This document shows positions 1-7,039 of a stretch of 41,334 nt of DNA, in pieces (positions within the stretch are counted from its first letter, which is position 1; each line of letters opens with the position of its first letter). The stretch spans positions 1-41,334 of the forward strand of contig JBQTJN010000013.1 in the NCBI GenBank assembly GCA_052387095.1, written 5' to 3'. The notes under the pieces are model-generated. The model did not search any database and was not told the DNA's origin. It was given only the letters and a program-made list of their open reading frames with translations. The stretch comes from JBQTJN01 sp052387095 (lineage in GTDB: Bacteria > Pseudomonadota > Alphaproteobacteria > Micavibrionales > Micavibrionaceae). The translations under genes and the position numbers were made by a program.

Positions 1-78
1 TCAGAAACACCGCAAGAAACAGAACCTGAACAATCAATGCCCTGGTTGGATCAAGATCCCCGAACACTTGAAGTCTGA
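1..78 (+). CDS. C-terminal end of an unknown protein (partial)
   Basis: Frame 1 is open from the first base of the window to a TGA at 76-78 and would encode the last 25 residues of a protein that starts outside. The tail is acidic and rich in Glu, Gln and Pro (it begins SETPQETEPEQ and ends DPRTLEV). It runs convergently into cobS, with 3 bases between the two stop codons. This tight convergent arrangement recurs elsewhere in the window and supports a real gene end. A 25-residue open frame could also be chance, and no function can be assigned. Confidence 0.4.
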   Translation, partial: SETPQETEPEQSMPWLDQDPRTLEV

Positions 79-81
79 TTT

Positions 82-1092
82 TTAACCGCTTGATCGCACA
101 GAACTCGCGGTCAATTCCACATTGAAACAGCGCTGATAATATTCCGCGATAATCGGGCGTTCGACTTCGTCCGATTTATTCATGAATGACAGCATGAACG
201 CGAGATCGCGGTTTTCGAAGATCTGCGTGTTTTCAATCCAACTCATTACGGTTCTCGGCGACATAACGGTTGAAAGATCGCCGTTGATAAAGCCCTCGCG
301 CGTGAGGTCGGCCATGCGCACCATCTTGTCGACCATCTCGCGCCCCTCTGGCGTTTGCAGTTCCGGGAATTTCGCGAGCATGATGTTCATTTCATCGTCA
401 TGCGGCAGATAGTTCAGCGTCGTGATGATGTTCCAGCGGTCCATCTGGCCCTGATTGATCTGCTGCGTGCCGTGATAAAGGCCGGTCGTATCGCCGAGGC
501 CGATCGTATTGGTTGTTGAAAACAGCCTGAAAGCCGGGTGAGGACGGATGATCATGTTCTGGTCCAGTAGCGTCAGGCGCCCTTCGGATTCCAGCACGCG
601 CTGGATCACGAACATCACGTCGGGCCTGCCGGCATCATATTCATCGAAGACCAGCGCCACGGGGTGCTGTATGGCCCAGGGCAATAAACCCTCTTTCCAT
701 TCGGTGATCTGCTTGCCTTCCCGGATGACGATTGTGTCCTTGCCGATCAGATCGACGCGGGAAACATGGGAGTCAAGATTGATCCGCACGCACGGCCAGT
801 TGAGGCGCGCAGCCACCTGTTCAATGTGGGTTGATTTGCCGGTGCCGTGATAACCTTGGATCATGACGCGGCGGTTATGGGCGAAACCAGCGAGGATGGC
901 CAGCGTTGTGTCGTGATCGAACTGGTAGGTTTGATCGATGTCCGGCACGTTCGGGTTTTCATGGCTGAAGGCGGGAACTTTCCAGTCGACATCGAGGCCG
1001 AAGATATCGCGCACGCTGATCTTGGTGTCGGGCAGCGTCGTGTATGTGCCCTTGGCGCCGCCGACTTGTGTCAGATCAAAAGAGGTGGGCAT
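82..1092 (-). CDS. cobS: Cobaltochelatase subunit CobS (AAA+ ATPase)
   Basis: The 336-residue protein is full length for CobS, the AAA+ subunit of the aerobic cobaltochelatase that works with CobT and CobN to insert cobalt into hydrogenobyrinic acid diamide during cobalamin synthesis in the cytoplasm. The Walker A motif GYHGTGKST lies at residues 80-88 and the Walker B segment VALVFDEYD at 145-153. The N-terminal region before the ATPase core and the TTNT sensor segment near 193-196 are typical of the family. The ATG at 1090-1092 gives the expected N-terminus. The J-domain gene upstream is its common alphaproteobacterial neighbour. The usual downstream partner cobT is absent: a convergent gene ends 3 bases beyond the cobS stop. 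A MoxR-type ATPase of another role is less likely given the close CobS-like character throughout. Confidence 0.93.
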   Translation of the reverse strand: MPTSFDLTQVGGAKGTYTTLPDTKISVRDIFGLDVDWKVPAFSHENPNVPDIDQTYQFDHDTTLAILAGFAHNRRVMIQGYHGTGKSTHIEQVAARLNWPCVRINLDSHVSRVDLIGKDTIVIREGKQITEWKEGLLPWAIQHPVALVFDEYDAGRPDVMFVIQRVLESEGRLTLLDQNMIIRPHPAFRLFSTTNTIGLGDTTGLYHGTQQINQGQMDRWNIITTLNYLPHDDEMNIMLAKFPELQTPEGREMVDKMVRMADLTREGFINGDLSTVMSPRTVMSWIENTQIFENRDLAFMLSFMNKSDEVERPIIAEYYQRCFNVELTASSVRSSG

Positions 1093-1157
1093 GTTTCCTT
1101 GGGGTTTCTGGAATTTCTGGCTTCGGACATTGTAGCTTCTTATTACCTTTTACTCGC

Positions 1158-1178
1158 ATCCCAAACTTGATTTGGGAT
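1158..1178. repeat. Short palindromic intergenic repeat
   Basis: Perfect 8-base arms ATCCCAAA and TTTGGGAT enclose a 5-base loop (CTTGA) in the 126-base gap between the J-domain gene and cobS. The sequence and the following ATCCATGG resemble the widespread alphaproteobacterial 'ATCCCGGACTTGATCCGGGATCCA' type of repeat with A/T-shifted arms. It has no T-run and would be transcribed between the two genes, where it could fold as an mRNA hairpin. Confidence 0.6.
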
Positions 1179-1218
1179 CCATGGATACTGACTTTCGTCA
1201 GGATGCGAAAATTATTTA

Positions 1219-1818
1219 TTAAGCCTCTGAGGGTAAGTCCTCGAATTTCTGATAGGCCAGCTTGAGAATTGTATAAGCCATATTGACGCCCTTGAGAAGC
1301 TCTTCGCATTCCTTATCGCCCCGGTTCAGGTCGGGATGGTATTTCTTGGCCAGTTTCTTGTAGCGGGTCTTGATGACGTCCAGCGTCACGGGGGCTTCGA
1401 GCCCCATGATCATCAGGGCCTCGTACTCGGCGCTGTTCCTGTCCCCGCCGAAAGGGCTGGATTTACGGTCCTGGGGCGGCTCCTCGTCGAACTGGTAAGT
1501 CTGCCAGCTCTTGCGGTAGAGGCTTTCGAAGCTGAAAAGATGCTGATCGTAGCGGCGGGTAGGGCGGTCGCCATAGAAGCTGTTGATAATTTGGTCCTCG
1601 ACCTGCTCGCCGGTCATGCCCTCGAAGTAATTCCAGGCCTTGTTATATTCCTTCACGTGATCGAGGCAGAACCAGTAATACTCCTTGAGATCCCGGCTTT
1701 TGGGGGCCTTGTGGGCACCCTGTTCCCGGCAGCCGGGCATCTCGCAGTGCCGTTCCGCTGGCTTTCTGCCGGAATCGTCGAATTCGGCTGAATTGGGCTT
1801 CAGGTAGATGCGGGGCAC
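1219..1818 (-). CDS. J-domain (DnaJ-like) protein linked to cobS
   Basis: The 199-residue protein has its J domain at the C-terminus, about residues 134-195, with the HPD motif at 161-163 that stimulates Hsp70/DnaK ATPase. The preceding helix ends in KKLAKKY, as expected. The N-terminal part holds C25, C30, C51 and H54 in a CEMPGC...WFCLDH arrangement that could bind zinc; this is inference. The family lacks the Gly/Phe and zinc-finger regions of true DnaJ, so it is a specialised co-chaperone rather than dnaJ itself. It lies upstream of cobS on the same strand, a common order in Alphaproteobacteria. The client is unknown. The ATG at 1816-1818 gives the expected short N-terminus. Confidence 0.85.
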   Translation of the reverse strand: MPRIYLKPNSAEFDDSGRKPAERHCEMPGCREQGAHKAPKSRDLKEYYWFCLDHVKEYNKAWNYFEGMTGEQVEDQIINSFYGDRPTRRYDQHLFSFESLYRKSWQTYQFDEEPPQDRKSSPFGGDRNSAEYEALMIMGLEAPVTLDVIKTRYKKLAKKYHPDLNRGDKECEELLKGVNMAYTILKLAYQKFEDLPSEA

Positions 1819-1960
1819 GGACGTGTCCTTGAAAGGTTCTTCATAAGACTATTTTAAACCAAGGGTAAAAAATTCACATTAAAAAATGTGCTTTAAGGCA
1901 TGGTTTTCAATGGTTTTTACTTATCCGGTACGATTTTCGGTTAATATGCATAATTTATTC

Positions 1961-1990
1961 TTTACAACCCCCGGTTGTTTGGCCTATTTT
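1961..1990 (+). promoter_or_regulatory. Candidate promoter with embedded palindrome upstream of RHH gene
   Basis: TTTACA (1961-1966) and TATTTT (1985-1990), 18 bases apart, resemble -35 and -10 elements for the RHH gene starting at 2027. A perfect inverted repeat with arms ACAACC and GGTTGT around CCC occupies 1964-1978, overlapping the -35 box. Because the gene encodes a ribbon-helix-helix protein, this could be an autoregulatory operator; that is inference. The rest of the 1819-2026 gap is AT-rich and holds one more small hairpin (CACATT-AAAA-AATGTG, 1875-1890) but no recognisable gene. Confidence 0.4.
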
Positions 1991-2026
1991 ATAGCACGCA
2001 ACGTGTGAAAAAATGGGGAACAAAAA

Positions 2027-2398
2027 ATGTATGACAATATTTTGAAGACTACGAAAAGCAGCCTGGTCAGCCGCAATATAACCGTATCGGGGCGCCGGAC
2101 ATCCATCCGGCTGGAGCGTGAGATGTGGCAGTCGCTGCATGACATCTCGGCCCGTGAAAAATGCACGGTTCATAATATCTGCACGCTGGTGGATCTTCGC
2201 AAGCGTCCGGCAACAACCCTGACGGCGGCTATCCGTGTGTTCATCATGTTGTATTTCCGTGCAGCGTCGACCAAGGAAGGTCATGTGCGGGCAGGGCACG
2301 GCGATTTCGAATTCATGAAGCAAAGGGCCGGTGTCGTTTCGGATGCGGCTTTATTCGCCAAGCAGAAAACGCAGGATATCCTGAGGCAGGCTTCGTAA
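2027..2398 (+). CDS. Ribbon-helix-helix (RHH_4-type) protein
   Basis: The 123-residue protein has an N-terminal segment NITVSGRRTSIRLEREMW (about residues 17-34) followed by a helix and LHDISAREK. This matches the ribbon-helix-helix domain family (RHH_4) common in Alphaproteobacteria, where a beta strand contacts DNA in a dimer. The conserved Leu-Arg-Thr stretch and hydrophobic VFIMLYF continue the domain. The C-terminal 35 residues are basic/polar and of unknown use. A GGGGA Shine-Dalgarno-like sequence lies at about 2015-2020, ahead of the ATG. The gene ends immediately next to the convergent accA stop, with no base between them. The DNA target and regulon are not visible. Confidence 0.82.
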   Translation: MYDNILKTTKSSLVSRNITVSGRRTSIRLEREMWQSLHDISAREKCTVHNICTLVDLRKRPATTLTAAIRVFIMLYFRAASTKEGHVRAGHGDFEFMKQRAGVVSDAALFAKQKTQDILRQAS

Positions 2399-3346
2399 TC
2401 AGAGATTACGGCTGTAATTCAGGAATTTTTTGCGGCGTGAGGCGAGCAGATCTTTCTCATTCCAGGGCGTTAGTTCGCCGAGCGCTTTTTGAATCGTATC
2501 CGCCACGCGCTTGATGGTTTCCTGCTTGTAGCGGTGGGCGCCGCCAACAGGCTCCGAAATAAGGCCATCAATCAGTTTGTTCTCGTAAAGATCCTGCGCC
2601 GTCAGTTTCAGGGCGGTCGCCGCCTCATCCGCATAGGATGCGCTGCGCCAGAGGATGGAGGCGCAGCCTTCCGGCGAGATTACGGAATAAATGGCATGCT
2701 CGAGCATGAAAATGCGGTCGGCCACGGCGATGGCAATCGCGCCGCCGGATCCGCCTTCACCGATAATAACCGATATAATGGGCACGGACGTGCGCAGGCA
2801 GGTCTCGATGGATTTGGCGATGGCTTCGGCCTGGCCGCGTTCCTCAGCGCCCTTGCCGGGATAGGCGCCTGCCGTATCGACCAGTGTGATAACAGGGATC
2901 TGGAAGCGTTGCGCCATCTGCATGAGGCGTTGGGCCTTACGATAGCCTTCGGGGCGCGCCATGCCGAAATTATGTTTGATGCGGCTGGCCGTGTCGCTGC
3001 CTTTTTCATGACCCATAACGATGCAGGATTGTCCCTGGAAACGGGCGAGGCCGCCGAGCAGGGCTTGGTCGTCTGCGAAATTGCGGTCACCGGCAAGCGG
3101 GACAAAGTCCTCGAACATGCCGCTTATATAATCCATGAAATGCGGGCGGTTCTGGTGGCGGGCAACCTGGACTTTTTGCGCCGGGGTCAGGCGGCCATAG
3201 GTGACCAGCAGGAGGCGATCGACCTTCGTCTGCATGCGTTTGATTTCGTCGGCGACATTCAGCGCGACATCGCTGCGGACGTTGCGCAGCTCGGCAATCT
3301 TGCTTTCAAGCTCAACGACAGGTTTTTCAAATTCAAGTTGGTGCAT
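2399..3346 (-). CDS. accA: Acetyl-CoA carboxylase carboxyltransferase subunit alpha
   Basis: At 315 residues this is the normal length for AccA, which with AccD transfers the carboxyl group from carboxybiotin to acetyl-CoA, giving malonyl-CoA for fatty-acid synthesis. Recognisable family segments include LEFEKPVVELESKIAEL at the N-terminus, the GDRNFADD region, GMARPEGYRKAQRLM, the oxyanion-type glycine-rich stretch IGEGGSGGAIAI and SVISPEGCASILW. The gene follows xerD on the same strand, a common alphaproteobacterial order. Here a terminator-like hairpin and repeats lie between them, so accA probably has its own promoter. Its stop codon abuts the stop of the convergent RHH gene. Confidence 0.97.
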   Translation of the reverse strand: MHQLEFEKPVVELESKIAELRNVRSDVALNVADEIKRMQTKVDRLLLVTYGRLTPAQKVQVARHQNRPHFMDYISGMFEDFVPLAGDRNFADDQALLGGLARFQGQSCIVMGHEKGSDTASRIKHNFGMARPEGYRKAQRLMQMAQRFQIPVITLVDTAGAYPGKGAEERGQAEAIAKSIETCLRTSVPIISVIIGEGGSGGAIAIAVADRIFMLEHAIYSVISPEGCASILWRSASYADEAATALKLTAQDLYENKLIDGLISEPVGGAHRYKQETIKRVADTIQKALGELTPWNEKDLLASRRKKFLNYSRNL

Positions 3347-3415
3347 GATGATTTATGGGTTTTGTTTACGGGAGGCCTTAACTAATCATGGTGCAGCGCG
3401 GCAGTCAAGTTTTGG

Positions 3416-3469
3416 ACCCTCTCCCTCAGGGAGAGGGAGGGCCCCGGCGAAGCCGGGAGGGTGAGGGTT
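3416..3469. repeat. GC-rich palindromic repeat, right-hand module
   Basis: The sequence has two hairpins in tandem: CCCTCTCCCT-CAGGGAGAGGG and CCCCGGC-GAA-GCCGGG, followed by AGGGTGAGGG. A closely similar module (AGGGCCCCGCGCGAAGCGTGGGAGGGT) is found at about 36165-36205. It sits in the 291-base gap between accA and xerD. This GAGAGGGAGGGCCCC-type repeat is known from many proteobacterial genomes; its role is unknown. Confidence 0.75.
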
Positions 3470-3510
3470 TACGGTGTTTGCCGTTTGATCTCTAAAAAAC
3501 TTAATACCTT

Positions 3511-3584
3511 AACCCCTCACCCAGCTTTCGCTAAATTCGCTTTGCTCATTAAGCTCAAGCAACCTTCTCCCTTTGGGAGAGGGG
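3511..3584. repeat. Repeat module related to 36101-36163
   Basis: The block runs from AACCCCTCACCC through GCTAAATTCGCT...GCTCATTAAGCT to CTTCTCCCTTTGGGAGAGGGG. The same order of segments recurs between prfA and prmC. The final CTTCTCCC/GGGAGAGG forms a hairpin. Together with 3416-3469 it fills most of the accA-xerD gap. Confidence 0.7.
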
Positions 3585-3589
3585 AAAAG

Positions 3590-3616
3590 AAAAACCCCGG
3601 AAAAACCGGGGTTTTT
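3590..3616. terminator. Bidirectional rho-independent terminator 3' of xerD
   Basis: The perfect arms AAAAACCCCGG (3590-3600) and CCGGGGTTTTT (3606-3616) enclose an AAAAA loop. On the minus strand the hairpin lies about 22 bases after the xerD stop and ends in a T-run, and the flanking A/T tracts make it usable in both directions. It would separate xerD from accA. Confidence 0.8.
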
Positions 3617-3637
3617 GTGAATTTTAATGGTTTATTC

Positions 3638-4633
3638 TTAACCCTTCGTGCCGGTCTTCGACAGCGGGTGCTTGCCTTCGACGGTTTTCTTCAGACCTGC
3701 GCCAACAATGTGCGTGTAGATCTGGGTTGTCGCGATATCGGCATGGCCCAGCATCTTCTGAACGGAGCGCAGGTCGGCGCCGTTGCTCAGGAGGTGTGTT
3801 GCGAAAGCGTGGCGCAGCACGTGTGGGCTGACCTTGCCCTCTTCGATGTCGGCCGCGCGCGCCAGATCCTTGAGGAGCTGTGCAAAGCGCTGACGTGTCA
3901 GGTGGCCCGAGTCCGATGTTCTGGACGGGAAGACCCATTTTTCCTGGCGCGCACGCTGTTCGTCGTTGCCGATAAACTGCTTGCGGATGTTCATGTAGTT
4001 TTTCAGAGCGAGCTGAGCCGGATCGGAAAGGGGAACCATGCGCTCACGACCGGCTTTACCGCTGATCATTACAAACTGGTTGCCTTCGCCAAGAGCGGCT
4101 TGCGGCAGACCGACAAGTTCGGAAACCCGCAGACCTGTTGCGTAGATCATTTCCAGCAGGCATACGAGACGCGTGCTTTCCGGACCACCGGCTTCGCCGG
4201 CTGTCTTGATCAGGTTTGTGACTTCCGCTTCCGTCAGCGTCTTTGGCAATGTACGGCCTTGTTTCGGGCTTTCGATTGTCGTTGTCGGGTCGTCCGTGCG
4301 GACGCCTTCCGACATTGTATAGCGGTAGAACTGGCGCAGAGCCGAGAGGCGGCGTGCAACGGTGCGCACGGCGATCTTCGATTTGTTTGTGCCTTTTGTA
4401 TGCGTTTTCTCGGACAGGTCTTTCAGGTACGCCTTGAGGTCGTCCGTCGTTGCCTTGTCGATATCGGTGTTGCGCTTTTTCTTGAGATACAAGCTGACGT
4501 CTGCCAGGTCTCTCCAGTAAGCGTGACGTGTGTTCAACGCAGCACCACGTTCAGTGGTGAGCATGTCTAAGAATGTATCCACAAGCGGATTAAGATCCGG
4601 TTTGGGTAATGCTGGGCGGCCTGGACGTGCCAT
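3638..4633 (-). CDS. xerD: Tyrosine recombinase XerD
   Basis: The 331-residue protein has the SAM-like core-binding domain (about 12-110) and the catalytic domain (about 130-310) of XerC/XerD recombinases, which resolve chromosome dimers at dif before division. All catalytic residues can be seen: R169 in ATGLRVSEL, K193 in SGKAGRERMVPL, H271 and R274 in HVLRHAFATHLL, H297 in LGHADIATTQIYTH, and nucleophile Y306. The protein is somewhat longer than the usual ~300 residues, with a basic Pro-rich N-terminus. A good GGAG Shine-Dalgarno precedes the ATG. The upstream secreted-protein gene ends only 2 bases before the start, so they are co-transcribed. XerC is the main alternative; association with accA favours XerD. 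No island or att site is present, so this is not a phage-type integrase. Confidence 0.88.
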   Translation of the reverse strand: MARPGRPALPKPDLNPLVDTFLDMLTTERGAALNTRHAYWRDLADVSLYLKKKRNTDIDKATTDDLKAYLKDLSEKTHTKGTNKSKIAVRTVARRLSALRQFYRYTMSEGVRTDDPTTTIESPKQGRTLPKTLTEAEVTNLIKTAGEAGGPESTRLVCLLEMIYATGLRVSELVGLPQAALGEGNQFVMISGKAGRERMVPLSDPAQLALKNYMNIRKQFIGNDEQRARQEKWVFPSRTSDSGHLTRQRFAQLLKDLARAADIEEGKVSPHVLRHAFATHLLSNGADLRSVQKMLGHADIATTQIYTHIVGAGLKKTVEGKHPLSKTGTKG

Positions 4634-4635
4634 AG

Positions 4636-6237
4636 TTAGTTTTCTCCTTTAAATGTACGCCCGATCAAAGCGGCCAAAGCCAACTTTTCGGATGTATCTG
4701 TTAATCCCACTTTCTCCAAATCCTTCAGAACCGTGACGAGAGCTTCGGGATGGATATCCGTCAGTCTTTTGTCGCCTAGCGCCAAAGTACTCAAGAGTAC
4801 TGTTTCACCGATGTTACTTTCCTGACTTACGTTCTGTAATCGATGCCACACGTTATCTGTAGGCATTACATAATGTTGTGCAAAAGTCAAGGTATAATCT
4901 TTTTCATAAACTCTGTGGTTATTATTATCTTTTACAGAGCTTTTGTCAATATTTTCTATAATATAATTAACGACTAAATTATCTTTATTTTTCTGATGCT
5001 TAAGAATATCAAATATCCTTTTTTTATTTTCAAAAGTCCTCAATGAGGGCGATTCAGATAAATAAGCGGCCCCTAAAAGTGCAGAATCATACGGACGCAT
5101 GGAATCCTGATTTACCGATTCTCGTATAGTTTCAGCCCATTGCGATGGAATTTTATAACCGCCACGAATCATAATACGGCTTACAGCGGTGATTTCGGCA
5201 TAATTTATGCCGAGCGGTTTAATCTCTGTCAGCATTTCCGCAAATGGCAGCAGCGCTTCGGTGCCGTATGTGTTTTCAGATAACAAAACTTCACGAATGG
5301 CGGGCCAGCGCTGTTTCTCATCGAGTTGCAATGTCATTACATAAGTTTCAGCAATTTTCTTCCAGTCCGCCTCGAGCATTTCCTGCGTCGCGATTTTTGT
5401 ATAATAGGCCTGCTGATTTTCAACGCTCATCAATCCGAAATGCACGGCGCGTAAAGTTAGAAGGAAACGGCTTTCGTCGGAAAGGGATGGTGATTTCAGG
5501 AGAAGCGAAATATGGAGCGGCGATATGTCTTTTATATTGCCTTTATTCACATGCGAGGCATCGAGCGGCGTATCATTGGCAGCGACCGTTGCAAGAAGTT
5601 CCAGCGAATAGTCCTTATAAAGAGTCGGTTCATAGATACCCGGGCTTTTTTTGTCTTCGGCGCCGCAATACTCGATCAGTCTATTGAAACGGCCTGTTTG
5701 CGCGAAACTTTGCGCCGCGGCGCGGGCCTCGATGCAGCCGGACGATTTATCGCCATTAAACATGAGAGCCAGCGCGCCGACATAAGCGAGGTCCTCATGA
5801 TAAGGTTCGCCCGGCAACTGGCCATAAAGCGCGGCGGCTTCTTCATAAAGGCCGGCGCTGAGAAGTTTTTCAAGGCGCAGCGTGAACAGGTCCTCGCCGG
5901 CGGCAGGCGGCTTATCGTTTTCAATGCCACCGTCATTTTTTGTCAACAGCACGCCATGAATAAAAGCCTGCGTACCGCGCTCCGGTGATACGGGAGGCAT
6001 ATCCTTTAAAGATGATGTAATTTCTGACCGTTCGGCGCCCTTCCACAAATCAGGCCCAAGTGAGCCCTCGCTGCTGCGTGTATAGAGCCCGCTTCTTTCG
6101 AGCGATTCAATTTCCGCCAGCGCTTCCGCCGACAGGGTGTTTTTATCAATGGAAGCGAGACCGGGAGCTGCCATGAGCAAAACCGCGCCCAACAGGGCCA
6201 GGCCCGATGTACCGGCTTTAAGGCGTAGCGCTGTCAT
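4636..6237 (-). CDS. Large secreted protein of unknown function
   Basis: The 533-residue protein begins with a signal peptide (basic TALRLK, hydrophobic core LALLGAVLLMAAPG, cleavage likely near residue 28). The mature part is predominantly alpha-helical by inspection, with repeated Ala/Leu-rich helix pairs such as FTLRLEKLLSAGLYEEAAALYGQL that suggest TPR/SEL1-like solenoid repeats. There is no catalytic motif I recognise. The middle part (about 4860-5060) is clearly more AT-rich than the neighbours. The gene overlaps the end of the 45-residue membrane-protein gene by 20 bases and ends 2 bases before xerD, so all three form one operon. Location is predicted to be periplasmic or outer-membrane associated. 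Similar large uncharacterised secreted proteins are, from memory, found next to xerD-aroK in related genomes. Confidence 0.75.
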   Translation of the reverse strand: MTALRLKAGTSGLALLGAVLLMAAPGLASIDKNTLSAEALAEIESLERSGLYTRSSEGSLGPDLWKGAERSEITSSLKDMPPVSPERGTQAFIHGVLLTKNDGGIENDKPPAAGEDLFTLRLEKLLSAGLYEEAAALYGQLPGEPYHEDLAYVGALALMFNGDKSSGCIEARAAAQSFAQTGRFNRLIEYCGAEDKKSPGIYEPTLYKDYSLELLATVAANDTPLDASHVNKGNIKDISPLHISLLLKSPSLSDESRFLLTLRAVHFGLMSVENQQAYYTKIATQEMLEADWKKIAETYVMTLQLDEKQRWPAIREVLLSENTYGTEALLPFAEMLTEIKPLGINYAEITAVSRIMIRGGYKIPSQWAETIRESVNQDSMRPYDSALLGAAYLSESPSLRTFENKKRIFDILKHQKNKDNLVVNYIIENIDKSSVKDNNNHRVYEKDYTLTFAQHYVMPTDNVWHRLQNVSQESNIGETVLLSTLALGDKRLTDIHPEALVTVLKDLEKVGLTDTSEKLALAALIGRTFKGEN

Positions 6238-6355
6238 AGGGGATCTCTTTGCTGATTTCTTTTTGTTCGACGGGCACGTCCATAAACGTCAGCGCCGCCA
6301 GGCCGCCGAGGAGGAAGATGACAAAGAGAAAAAGGAGGATGGTCCTGAAATTCAT
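6218..6355 (-). CDS. Small single-span membrane protein (45 aa)
   Basis: A short ATG-initiated frame gives a 45-residue protein: MNFRTILLFLFVIFLLGGLA starts a hydrophobic span (about residues 5-24), followed by DVPVEQKEISKEIPYDSATP. The pattern of one N-terminal membrane span, a DVP/DIPAP-like motif, a charged KEI segment and an IP...D end resembles small conserved proteins I know from Rhodospirillales at this position. Its last 20 bases overlap the start of the 533-residue secreted protein (ATG at 6235-6237), so translation is probably coupled. It opens the operon with xerD and is divergent from aroK across a 96-base gap. Function is unknown. Confidence 0.72.
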   Translation of the reverse strand: MNFRTILLFLFVIFLLGGLAALTFMDVPVEQKEISKEIPYDSATP

Positions 6356-6451
6356 GATTCTTTCCTGATATTAAGGACTTTATAAAATCGTGAAAACCTT
6401 ATACATAGTTAGGGGGTCGTTTCAATCCGTATACCCCTGTATATATGAAAT

Positions 6452-7030
6452 ATGAACAGAAATAATCATTCCAGCACCCAGGACGAAATTTCCTTCATTA
6501 CCGAGCAGTTAAACAAGCCGCTTGTGATCGTCGGGATGATGGGCGTCGGGAAAAGCTATATCGGTAAAAATCTGGCCCAGGCGCTCAACCTCAAATTCAT
6601 CGATACGGATGACCTTATCGAAAAAAAATCCGGTTATTCCATCGCCGAGATTTTTCAAAAATTCGGGGAAGAAAAATTCCGCCTGACCGAGGCGCGGACT
6701 ATCCAGGAACTCCTGGAAGGTGACCCGATTGTAATATCCACCGGTGGCGGCGCGCTGATCAACCCGCAAACCCGGGAAGCAGTGCAGGAAAAATCCGTTT
6801 CAATCTGGCTGCGTGCGGAAAAGGACGAACTCGTGAAGCGACTAAAGAGCTCCCGCAATCGCCCGTTACTGAAGGACGGCAATCTCGAGGATATTATCGG
6901 GCAGCTGATGGCGGAGCGTACCGCCTATTATGAACAATCTAATATAAGCGTGGATGTTGTGCCGAAGTCTGTCCCGCAAACGCTGGCTGCGGTGATAAAA
7001 GCATTGTCTGCGCACTATAAAAAAGGCTAA
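6452..7030 (+). CDS. aroK: Shikimate kinase
   Basis: The 192-residue protein phosphorylates shikimate at the 3-OH using ATP, the fifth step of chorismate synthesis. The Walker A motif GMMGVGKS lies at 28-35, the substrate-binding DTDD at 51-54, the GGG of STGGG at 98-100 (with FRLTEAR before it), and the lid segment RNRPLL at 135-140. The first ~22 residues are an N-terminal extension common in alphaproteobacterial forms. The start is the first ATG after the divergent gap. aroB follows after 9 bases and forms the classic aroK-aroB operon. Confidence 0.96.
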   Translation: MNRNNHSSTQDEISFITEQLNKPLVIVGMMGVGKSYIGKNLAQALNLKFIDTDDLIEKKSGYSIAEIFQKFGEEKFRLTEARTIQELLEGDPIVISTGGGALINPQTREAVQEKSVSIWLRAEKDELVKRLKSSRNRPLLKDGNLEDIIGQLMAERTAYYEQSNISVDVVPKSVPQTLAAVIKALSAHYKKG

Positions 7031-7039
7031 TTTCCGGCC

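Noticed and set aside
3416..3584. CRISPR-like repeat-spacer array
   Set aside because: The repeats are hairpin modules of different sequence, not regularly spaced direct repeats, and there are no cas genes.
3638..4633. XerD as an integrase of a mobile island
   Set aside because: No att repeats, excisionase or cargo genes are present; the gene is in a housekeeping context with accA.
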